Below are positions 50,899 through 58,307 of a stretch of DNA of 64,000 nt, piece after piece. Below the pieces are notes generated by a model. That model made no database searches, was not told the DNA's origin, and worked only from the letters and a program-made list of their open reading frames with translations. Position numbers and translations under genes: made by a program. Within the stretch, counting starts at the first letter, position 1. Every line of letters begins with the position of its first letter. Source of the DNA: Nonomuraea dietziae (lineage in GTDB: Bacteria > Actinomycetota > Actinomycetes > Streptosporangiales > Streptosporangiaceae); assembly GCF_014195505.1 (NCBI RefSeq), contig NZ_JACIBV010000001.1, forward strand, positions 2,666,001 through 2,730,000, written 5' to 3'.

Positions 50899-51782
50899 CG
50901 GGCGCTCTTCTCGGATTCGTAGTGACGCATGAACAGGTCCTCGAGGGAGGGCGGCTGGCTGGTCAGGGCGACGATCCCGGTCTCGGACAGGCGGCGCACA
51001 GCCTTGTCCAGGTCGTGGTCGGCGACCTGGAAGGTGACGCGGCGTCCTTCGGTGACCAGGCCGCCCGCCCACGGCAGCTCAGGAACGGGCCCCGCGAGCT
51101 CGGCGGTGATCCGCGTCATGGTGAGGTGGCGCAGCTCGGCCAGCGTCCCTGACTCCACGGTGCGGCCCGCGCGGATGATGCTCACCCTGTCGCACAGGGA
51201 CTCGACCTCCGACAGGATGTGGCTGGACAGCAGCACGGTCCTGCCTCGCTGCTTCTCCTCCACCACGCACTGCTGGAAGACCGACTCCATCAGCGGGTCG
51301 AGCCCAGAGGTCGGCTCGTCGAGGATGAGCAGTTCGGCGTCGGAGGCGAACGCGGCCACCAGGGCGACCTTCTGCCTGTTGCCCTTGGAGTAGGTCTTGG
51401 CCTTCTTGCGCGGGTCCAGCTCGAAGCGCTCCAGCAACTCCTCGCGGCGGGACGCGTCGAGCCCTCCGCGCAACCTGCCGAGCAGGTCGATCACCTCGCC
51501 GCCGGTCAGCGCAGGCCACAGGTTCACGTCTCCCGGCACGTAGGCCAGCCGCCTGTGCAGCTCGGTGGCCTGCCTCCACGGGTCGCCGCCGAGCAGCGTG
51601 ACCCGTCCCGAGGTGGCTCGCATCAGGCCCAGCAGGATGCGGATGGTCGTGGACTTCCCCGCGCCGTTCGGGCCGAGGAAGCCGTGCACCTCGCCGGTCC
51701 GCACGGTCAGGTCCAGTCCGTCGAGCGCGTGCGCCCTGCCGAAGCTCTTGTGGAGCGCCTGGACGGAGATGGCGGTGTTCAT
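50895..51782 (-). CDS. ABC exporter ATPase (DrrA-like)
   Basis: This 295-residue ATPase has Walker [10 protein letters not shown] (residues about 38-46), a variant signature YSKGNRQK in place of LSGGQ, Walker B LLILDEP and a switch histidine in SSHILSE. It resembles DrrA-type subunits of antibiotic exporters. ATG 51782 starts a two-gene operon with the permease. The LuxR-type regulator is transcribed divergently from 51962. Confidence 0.95.
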   Translation of the reverse strand: MNTAISVQALHKSFGRAHALDGLDLTVRTGEVHGFLGPNGAGKSTTIRILLGLMRATSGRVTLLGGDPWRQATELHRRLAYVPGDVNLWPALTGGEVIDLLGRLRGGLDASRREELLERFELDPRKKAKTYSKGNRQKVALVAAFASDAELLILDEPTSGLDPLMESVFQQCVVEEKQRGRTVLLSSHILSEVESLCDRVSIIRAGRTVESGTLAELRHLTMTRITAELAGPVPELPWAGGLVTEGRRVTFQVADHDLDKAVRRLSETGIVALTSQPPSLEDLFMRHYESEKSAR

Positions 51783-51948
51783 ATCGCTCCTCGAGGGATG
51801 TGCTTGCGGCTCAGAACGCTAGAGAGCAGGCGGGGCCGGGGGTATCGGGCATGTGCCCAATGCCGGGGAGCCGGGCTCGGCCATGGAGTGCGCACCTGGA
51901 AGGGCTGCCCGGCCCGACCCTGGATCGGCGTATCGGGCGTTCGCCGGA

Positions 51949-51954
51949 TAGGTT
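51949..51954 (+). promoter_or_regulatory. -10 box of the LuxR-ATPase regulator gene
   Basis: TAGGTT ends 7 nt before ATG 51962, so a leaderless transcript is likely. The 51783-51948 region also holds the promoter of the divergent ABC operon, which I cannot place. Confidence 0.5.
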
Positions 51955-51961
51955 GCGACGC

Positions 51962-54541
51962 ATGCTTCACGGGCGGGACAAGGAGTGCGAGCGCGTCGGC
52001 CGGTTGATCGAGGGCGCGAGAGAGGGCCGCAGCGCCGCCCTCGTGATCCGCGCCGAGCCTGGCACAGGGAAGTCCGCCCTGCTCGACCACGCCGCCGGGG
52101 AGCGCCAAGGCCTGCGGGTGCTGCGAGCCGACGGCGTCGAGACCGAGTGCGAGCTGCCCTTCGCCACCCTCCACCAGCTCCTGCGCCCCCTGCTCGGCGG
52201 GCTCGACGCGCTGCCCGAGCCGCAGGCGCAGGCGCTGCGCGGCGCGCTCGGGCTGGCCAGGTCCGAGAGCAGGGACCGCTTCCTCATCGGCCTGGCCACC
52301 CTGACCCTGCTGGCCGAGCACGCGCCGCTGCTGTGCCTGGTGGACGACGCGCACTGGGTCGACAGGGCCTCGCTGGAGGCGCTGCTGTTCGCCGCCAGGC
52401 GGCTCGACGCGGAGGGCGTCGTGCTGATCTTCGCGACCAGGGCGATGGAGCGCGACGTCCTCGCCGCGGCGGGGCTGCCCCAGCTCCCTCTGGCGGACCT
52501 GGACCGCCAGGCCGCTCTCAGCGTGCTGCTCGAGCACGCTCCCGGCCTTCGAGACCACGTGCGCGACCGGATCGTGGAGGAGTCGGGCGGCAACCCCCTG
52601 GCGCTGATCGAGCTGCCTCGAATGGATCAGGACTCCCTGCCCGCTGGGCCACTGCCGCTGCCGCACCGGCTCCAGGAGGCCTACCAGGAGCGGATCACCG
52701 CGCTCCCTCCCGACACCCGCACCCTCCTGCTCGCCATGGCGGCGGAGGATCTGGCCGCGGCGCTGCGGGCCACCGGGCTCTCCCTCGCCGCGCTGGCCCC
52801 CGCCGAACAGGCCGGGCTGGTCGAGGACGGCGTCTTCAGGCACCCTCTCGTACGCGCCGCCGCCTACCAGGGCGCCTCCTTCGCCGAACGCGTCGCCGTC
52901 CACCGCGCCCTGGCGCGAGACACCGGCGGGCACCGCAGGGCGTGGCACCTGGCCGCGGCGGCCACAGGACCCGACGAGGAGATCGCGGCCGCCCTGGAAC
53001 GGACGGCCGCGCAGGCCGGCCAGGTGTCGGGGTACGCCGAGGCCGCGGCCGCCCTCGAACAGGCCGCCAGGCTCACCCCCGCCACACGTGACAGGGTCCG
53101 CAGGCTCACCGCGGCCGCCACTCTCACGGCCGACTCGGGACAGAGCGACAGGACCGCGGCGCTGATCGACCAGGCCCGCCGGCTCGGCGGCGCCTCGGCC
53201 GAGCTGGCGCGGCTGCGCGCCCGCGTCGAGTTCGAGCACGGCTCCCCCGAGGCGGCCTGGCGGCTGCTCCTCGACGCAGGGCCCGAGCTCCTGATCGAGG
53301 CGGCCAGGGTCGCCTGGTCGGTCGGCGACAGCGCCGGGCTGCTCGCCGTCAGGGAGCGGCTCGACGCCGGGCCGGCGGCCATGGTCACCGGCGTGGTCGA
53401 GCTGCTGTCCGGCGACCCCGGCATCGGCCTCGACCTGATCAGGCGGCACGCGGGCCTGGCGCCGCCCCGCGGGGGCGCGGACGGACTGCAGATCAGCGCC
53501 ACGGCCCTCGACCTGCTCGCGGGGGATCTCGTCTCGGCTCGGGACAGCCTGCTGAGGCTGGCCGCCGACCTGCGCTCCCGCGGCGCGATCGGCTGGCTGC
53601 CCGGGGTCCTGACCGTGCTGGCCGAGACCGAGTTGCTGCTCGGGCGGACCAGGGACACGACCGCGACGGAGGCGTTGCGCATCGCGCACGACACCGGGCA
53701 GGTGCGGCACGCCTCCCACGCCCGTGGCCTGCTCGCCTTCGCCGCCGCGCTCAGGGGCGAGGACCTCGCGCAGGCCGGCCCTGGCACCGGCGACACCGAC
53801 AGGGACGGGGACAGCGGCGAGTCGGGCAGGGACGGCTCGGGCAGGGACGGCTCAGGCGGGGAAGGAGACTGGGCGGGGCGGGCGCAGGCGATGCTCGACC
53901 TCGGCAGGGGGCGCTTCGAGGCGGCGCTCGATCGGCTGGATCTTCTCGCGCACCGTCCGCACGGGGTGTACTTCGTGCCCGACCAGGTCGAGGCCGCCGT
54001 CAGGTCGGGCCGTCCGCACCTCGCGCCCGTGGCGCGATTCGAGAGCTGGGCGCGGGCGTCGGGCCGGCCGTGGGCGCGGGCAGTACGGCATCGCTGCCTC
54101 GCCCTGCTGGCCGACGAGCCCGAGGAGCATTTCGAGCAGGCGGTGGCCTGCTCGGAACTGCCCTTCCAGCAGGCCAGGAGCAGGCTCCTGTACGGGGAGT
54201 GGCTGCGCAGGTCCAGACGGAAGAACCAGGCCAGGACCCAGTTGCGGGCCGCGCTCGAGACCTTCGAGCAGGCGGGGGCGGCGGCGTGGGCCGCGCACGC
54301 CCGCGCCGAGCTGCGAGCCGCGGGCGAGGCCGCAGCGCCCCCTGCCGACGACCTGCTGGCCGCTCTCACGCCGCAGGAGCTCCAGATCGTCAGGCTGGCC
54401 GCGACGGGCGCCACGAACAAGGAGATCGGCGCGCAGCTGTTCCTCAGCCCCAAGACGGTCGGCCATCACCTCTACCGGGCCTTTCCCAAGCTCGGCGTCT
54501 CCAACAGGACCGAGCTGGCCCGCCTGAGCCTGTTCGCCTGA
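51962..54541 (+). CDS. Large ATP-binding LuxR-family (LAL) regulator
   Basis: This 859-residue STAND-type activator has an N-terminal AAA ATPase with Walker A AEPGTGKS (31-38) and Walker B LLCLVDDAHW (about 121-130), and a long helical (TPR-like) middle region. The C-terminal LuxR helix-turn-helix (LTPQELQIVRLAATGATNKE) lies at about 798-817. A Gly/Asp/Ser-rich low-complexity stretch is near 600-640. LAL proteins integrate a small-molecule or protein signal and activate neighbouring operons. ATG 51962 is preferred over TTG 51800 because the ATPase then starts at HGRDKECERV. Targets may be the divergent ABC operon or the hydrolase-ABC operon downstream. Confidence 0.93.
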   Translation: MLHGRDKECERVGRLIEGAREGRSAALVIRAEPGTGKSALLDHAAGERQGLRVLRADGVETECELPFATLHQLLRPLLGGLDALPEPQAQALRGALGLARSESRDRFLIGLATLTLLAEHAPLLCLVDDAHWVDRASLEALLFAARRLDAEGVVLIFATRAMERDVLAAAGLPQLPLADLDRQAALSVLLEHAPGLRDHVRDRIVEESGGNPLALIELPRMDQDSLPAGPLPLPHRLQEAYQERITALPPDTRTLLLAMAAEDLAAALRATGLSLAALAPAEQAGLVEDGVFRHPLVRAAAYQGASFAERVAVHRALARDTGGHRRAWHLAAAATGPDEEIAAALERTAAQAGQVSGYAEAAAALEQAARLTPATRDRVRRLTAAATLTADSGQSDRTAALIDQARRLGGASAELARLRARVEFEHGSPEAAWRLLLDAGPELLIEAARVAWSVGDSAGLLAVRERLDAGPAAMVTGVVELLSGDPGIGLDLIRRHAGLAPPRGGADGLQISATALDLLAGDLVSARDSLLRLAADLRSRGAIGWLPGVLTVLAETELLLGRTRDTTATEALRIAHDTGQVRHASHARGLLAFAAALRGEDLAQAGPGTGDTDRDGDSGESGRDGSGRDGSGGEGDWAGRAQAMLDLGRGRFEAALDRLDLLAHRPHGVYFVPDQVEAAVRSGRPHLAPVARFESWARASGRPWARAVRHRCLALLADEPEEHFEQAVACSELPFQQARSRLLYGEWLRRSRRKNQARTQLRAALETFEQAGAAAWAAHARAELRAAGEAAAPPADDLLAALTPQELQIVRLAATGATNKEIGAQLFLSPKTVGHHLYRAFPKLGVSNRTELARLSLFA

Positions 54542-54590
54542 CCCCGCTGCTCAGGCGAGGCCGTCTCAGCTGCTTCTCAGGACTGCTCAG

Positions 54591-54596
54591 TACGCT
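54591..54596 (+). promoter_or_regulatory. -10 box of the hydrolase-ABC fusion operon
   Basis: TACGCT ends 6 nt before ATG 54603, consistent with a leaderless mRNA and transcription separate from the upstream LAL gene, which ends at 54541. Confidence 0.5.
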
Positions 54597-54602
54597 CGGC
54601 CC

Positions 54603-57218
54603 ATGAAGAGAGCAGCCGCGCTGGTCGCGGCGCTGGCCGTACTCGCGGCGGTGGTCTGGCTGGTGTGGCCTTCCACCCCCGAGGTCAGGGGCCAGGAGCA
54701 GCGGATCGCCGTCATCGACGGTCCTGAGAACGACCAGCGGGTCGAGCTCGACACGACATATTTCGCGCCCGAGGGCGGCGGCAGGGCACCGGCCGTGCTG
54801 CTGGCCCACGGGTTCGGCGGCAGCAAGCAGAGCGTGAGGGCCCAGGCCGTACGGCTGGCCGGGCAGGGTTACGCGGTGCTGACCTGGTCGGCGCGCGGCT
54901 TCGGCCGCTCGACGGGGCAGATCGCGCTCAACTCGCCCGACTACGAGGTCAAGGACGTCAAGCAGCTGATCGACTGGCTGGCCAAGCGGCCAGAGGTCCG
55001 GCTCGACGCGCAGGGCGACCCCCGCGTCGGCATCGCGGGCGGCTCCTACGGCGGCGCGATCGCGCTCATGACCGCCGCCCACGACCCCAGGGTCGACGCG
55101 ATCGTCCCGATGATCACCTGGAACGACCTGTCGCAGGCGCTGTTCCCCAACGGCGTGTTCAAGAAGATGTGGGCCGGCCTGTTCTTCAGCAGGGGCGGCC
55201 CCAGCGTGGAGACCCAGGGGCTCGGCGCGCTCACCGCGGCGCCGCGGCCGCTGTCGGCGCAGGAGGCCAGGTGCGGCAGGTTCCTGCCCGCCGTGTGCGA
55301 GATGTACCAGCAGGCCGCCGCCACGGGCAAGGCGACGCCCGAGGCGATCGCGCTGCTGCGCGAGTCGAGCCCCGCCGCCGTGGCGGCGCGGATCAAGGCG
55401 CCCACCCTGCTCGTCCAGGGACAGCGCGACTCGCTGTTCACCCTCGCCCAGGCCGACGCCAACGCCAAGGCCATCTCCTCGGCCGGCACTCCCGTCGAGG
55501 TGGTGTGGTTCGACGGCGGGCACGACGGCGGCAACGGCGAGGTCGACTGGCTCGACGAGCTCACCCTCGGCTGGTTCGACCGCCACCTGCGTGAGAACGC
55601 CGTCACCGAGACCGCCGACCGCTTCGTCATCACCAGGGACGGCGGCCGCGACCCCGGCACCAGGCAGCGCATCCGCCTGCACCCCGGCGCCGACCGCTAT
55701 CCCGGCCTGAACGGCACCTCGACCGCGCAGATCCAGCTGGCGGGCCCAGACCAGAACGTCGTCAACCCGCCGGGCGGCAGCCCCGCCTCGATCTCGGCGG
55801 TGCCGGGGATGGGCGGGCTGCTCGGCGGCGCCCAGGGCAACCTCAGCCTCTCCCTGGACATGCAGGGCCAGAGCGCGCTCTTCGAGTCGGCGCCGCTGGC
55901 GGCCCCGCTGCAGCTCACGGGGGCGCCCACCGTCACGGTCAGGGTGCGGGGAGAGGGCGAGGTGACACTGTTCGCCAAGCTCTACGACGTGGCCGACGCC
56001 GCCACCCCGCCGACGCTGCCCGCAGGGCTGGTCGCGCCGGTGCGGATCACGATCCCCGAGGGCAAGGGCAGCGCGGAGGCGACGATCACGCTGCCCGCGA
56101 TCGACCACCGCTTCGCGGCGGGCCACAAGGTGCGGCTGGCGCTGACGACGACCGACATGGGGTACGCCACGCCTGCCGAGCCCGCGAGCTACGTGGTGGG
56201 CCTGGCCTCGCCCGTGCTGGCGGTGCCGACGGTGGCCGCCCTCGAGGCAGCCCCGACCGGGCCCGTGTGGTGGACGTGGGCGCTGCCGCTCGCCGCCGTC
56301 GCGGTCGCCGCGCTCCTGCTGGCGACCGGCCGCCGGCGTCCCGCGGGCAGGGGCACGGCCCACGTCCCCGGCGCCGTCGGCGCGGACGCGTCCGTGACGG
56401 CCCTCGGCGGAGACGCGTCCGTGACCGCCCTCGGAGCGGACGCGTCCGTGACCGCCCTCGGCGGGGACCCGCGCGTGGACGCCGAGGTGCCGCTGGAGAT
56501 CAGCGGGCTGACCAAGGCCTACCGCAACGGCGACAAGGCCGTGGACGACCTCTCCTTCCGCGTGGAGAAGGGCCAGGTGCTGGGGCTGCTCGGGCCGAAC
56601 GGCGCGGGCAAGACCACCACGATGCGGATGATGATGGGCCTCATCCACCCCGACAGCGGCGAGATCCGTATCTTCGGCGACAAGGTGACCCCAGGGGCGC
56701 CCGTCCTTTCCAGGCTCGGCTCGTTCGTCGAGGGGCCTGGCTTCCTGCCGCACCTGTCGGGGCGCGACAACCTCACGCTGTACTGGCAGGCCACCGGGCG
56801 CCCCGCGGCCGACGCGCACATGGAGGAGGCGCTGGAGATCGCCGGGCTCGGCGCCGCGCTGGAGCGGGCGGTGCGCACCTACTCCCAGGGCATGCGCCAG
56901 CGCCTGGCCATCGCCCAGGCCATGCTCGGCCTGCCCGACCTGCTCGTCCTCGACGAGCCCACCAACGGGCTCGACCCGCCCCAGATCAGGGAGATGCGCG
57001 AGGTGCTCAAGCGCTACGCGCGCGACGGCCGCACGGTGATCGTCTCCAGCCACATGCTGGCCGAGGTCGAGCAGACCTGCAGCCACGTGGTGGTCATGAC
57101 CCGCGGCCGCCTGCTGAGCACGGGCCCGGTCTCCGACCTGCTGGCCACCGCCCGCCACAACGGCCACGGCCCGCGCCTCGAGGACGTGTTCCTGGACCTG
57201 ATCGGAGACAAGTCATGA
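54603..57218 (+). CDS. S15/CocE-like hydrolase fused to a TM helix and ABC ATPase
   Basis: This 871-residue protein joins three parts. An N-terminal signal-anchor helix (residues about 4-22) precedes an alpha/beta hydrolase of the X-Pro dipeptidyl-peptidase/CocE type with Ser148 (GGSYGG), Asp276 (QGQRDS) and His307 (GGHDGG), plus its C-terminal jelly-roll domain to about 545. A second TM helix (about 556-576) leads through a repeat linker (594-620) to a cytoplasmic ABC ATPase with Walker A GPNGAGKTT (664-672), signature YSQGMRQR (760) and Walker B LVLDEP. The hydrolase should be outside, the ATPase inside. It is coupled to a permease gene (ATGA). The substrate is unknown. Confidence 0.9.
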   Translation: MKRAAALVAALAVLAAVVWLVWPSTPEVRGQEQRIAVIDGPENDQRVELDTTYFAPEGGGRAPAVLLAHGFGGSKQSVRAQAVRLAGQGYAVLTWSARGFGRSTGQIALNSPDYEVKDVKQLIDWLAKRPEVRLDAQGDPRVGIAGGSYGGAIALMTAAHDPRVDAIVPMITWNDLSQALFPNGVFKKMWAGLFFSRGGPSVETQGLGALTAAPRPLSAQEARCGRFLPAVCEMYQQAAATGKATPEAIALLRESSPAAVAARIKAPTLLVQGQRDSLFTLAQADANAKAISSAGTPVEVVWFDGGHDGGNGEVDWLDELTLGWFDRHLRENAVTETADRFVITRDGGRDPGTRQRIRLHPGADRYPGLNGTSTAQIQLAGPDQNVVNPPGGSPASISAVPGMGGLLGGAQGNLSLSLDMQGQSALFESAPLAAPLQLTGAPTVTVRVRGEGEVTLFAKLYDVADAATPPTLPAGLVAPVRITIPEGKGSAEATITLPAIDHRFAAGHKVRLALTTTDMGYATPAEPASYVVGLASPVLAVPTVAALEAAPTGPVWWTWALPLAAVAVAALLLATGRRRPAGRGTAHVPGAVGADASVTALGGDASVTALGADASVTALGGDPRVDAEVPLEISGLTKAYRNGDKAVDDLSFRVEKGQVLGLLGPNGAGKTTTMRMMMGLIHPDSGEIRIFGDKVTPGAPVLSRLGSFVEGPGFLPHLSGRDNLTLYWQATGRPAADAHMEEALEIAGLGAALERAVRTYSQGMRQRLAIAQAMLGLPDLLVLDEPTNGLDPPQIREMREVLKRYARDGRTVIVSSHMLAEVEQTCSHVVVMTRGRLLSTGPVSDLLATARHNGHGPRLEDVFLDLIGDKS
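56382..56462 (+). repeat. Three 27-nt repeats in the TM-ATPase linker
   Basis: Three near-identical units encode ADASVTALG-like nonapeptides (residues 594-620), directly between TM2 and the ATPase. Confidence 0.92.
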
Positions 57219-58063
57219 GCACCGCGGCCGCGGGGTACGACGCGCGCAGGACGCTGCCGCTCCGCGTGGAGATCGTCAGGCAGTTCAAGCGGCGGCGCAC
57301 GCTGGTCATGTTCGGCCTGCTGCTCGCGCTGCCGTGGATCCTGGTGATCGCCTTCCAGTTCGGCCCGCAGAACCCGAACCAGCAGAACGCCCTGCGACTG
57401 TCGGACCTGGCCACGCAGAGCGGCCTCAACTTCGCCGCGTTCGCGCTGTCGGTGTCGGCCAGCTTCCTGCTGGTGGTGGCGGTGGCGCTGTTCTGCGGCG
57501 ACACCGTGGCGAGCGAGGCCAACTGGTCGTCGCTGCGCTACCTGCTGGCCGCGCCGGTGCCGCGCGACAGGCTGCTACGGCAGAAGCTGATCGTCGCGCT
57601 CGGCTACTCGGCGGCGGCGGTGATCTGCCTGCCGCTGATGGCGCTGCTGGCGGGGACGCTGGTGTTCGGCTGGAACGACATCCAGGTGCCGGGGACGGGC
57701 GAGACGATCCCGGCCTTCGACGTGCTGCCGCGTTTCGGCATCGTCATCGGCTACGCGCTGGTCAGCCAGCTCGTCGTGGCCTCGGTGGCCTTCCTGCTGT
57801 CGACCGTCACCGACTCGCCGCTCGGCGCGGTGGGAGGGGCGGTCGGACTGGTGATCGTCAGCAGCATCCTGCAGGCCGTGGAGGCGCTCGGGACGCTCAG
57901 GGAGTTCCTGCCGACGTTCTGGAACACCGCGTGGCTGGACGCGCTGGCGCCGGTGCTCGACTGGGGCGGGATGACCAAGGGCGCGGCGGTGTCGGTGACC
58001 TACGCGGTATTGCTGTTCGCGCTGGCCTTCCGCCGGTTCAGGAGCAAGGACGTGGTCAGCTGA
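57215..58063 (+). CDS. ABC permease partner of the fusion protein
   Basis: This 282-residue ABC-2 type permease has six helices and resembles NatB/ABC2_membrane permeases. It has an N-terminal amphipathic region (RVEIVRQFKRRRT), an extracellular-loop segment near FGWNDIQVPGTGETIPAFD and a C-terminal cytoplasmic end (FRRFRSKDVVS). ATG 57215 overlaps the fusion stop. With the fused ATPase it makes a complete half-and-half exporter whose ATPase is tethered to an extracytoplasmic hydrolase. Confidence 0.93.
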   Translation: MSTAAAGYDARRTLPLRVEIVRQFKRRRTLVMFGLLLALPWILVIAFQFGPQNPNQQNALRLSDLATQSGLNFAAFALSVSASFLLVVAVALFCGDTVASEANWSSLRYLLAAPVPRDRLLRQKLIVALGYSAAAVICLPLMALLAGTLVFGWNDIQVPGTGETIPAFDVLPRFGIVIGYALVSQLVVASVAFLLSTVTDSPLGAVGGAVGLVIVSSILQAVEALGTLREFLPTFWNTAWLDALAPVLDWGGMTKGAAVSVTYAVLLFALAFRRFRSKDVVS

Positions 58064-58064
58064 C

Positions 58065-58178
58065 TCACCAGTGCGGGGGCTTGTTCTCCAGGTAGAAAGC
58101 GTCGGAATCGTCCTCCTGGCGCTCTCCCCAGCCGAGGTCGGTGTCGTCGGCGGTCTGCTCAGGTAGAAATTCACTCAC
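58065..58178 (-). CDS. Conserved-looking 37-residue small protein
   Basis: GTG 58178 opens a 37-codon gene whose product is MSEFLPEQTADDTDLGWGER followed by QEDDSDAFYLENKPPHW. It is acidic, with an LGWGE box and a C-terminal PPHW. It resembles a very small actinobacterial protein family with this ending that is usually missed in annotation. A TAGCAT -10 box on the minus strand (58186-58191) ends 7 nt upstream, which supports expression from a leaderless mRNA. Function is unknown. It ends 2 bp from the convergent permease stop. Confidence 0.75.
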   Translation of the reverse strand: MSEFLPEQTADDTDLGWGERQEDDSDAFYLENKPPHW

Positions 58179-58307
58179 GGCGACAATGCTATCCGGAGGG
58201 AGAAACACCACCCTCACACATGTGCGGCACAAGGGACAGTCAAGGCTTGTCGAGGTACAGTGGAGCGCGCGTGAGAAGGTGTCCGGCTACCCCCCGTGAG
58301 GCTGCCC

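Noticed and set aside
51847..51858. GGGCATGTGCCC inverted repeat as an operator
   Set aside because: GGGCA-N2-TGCCC is short and GC-rich, occurs once between divergent genes, and I can tie it to no regulator; it may be chance.
56382..56462. 27-nt repeats as a CRISPR or regulatory iteron
   Set aside because: They are coding, tandem without spacers, and lie in an interdomain linker.
54444..57167. 907-codon minus-strand open frame opposite the hydrolase-ABC fusion
   Set aside because: No recognisable motifs. The plus-strand triad and Walker motifs are decisive.
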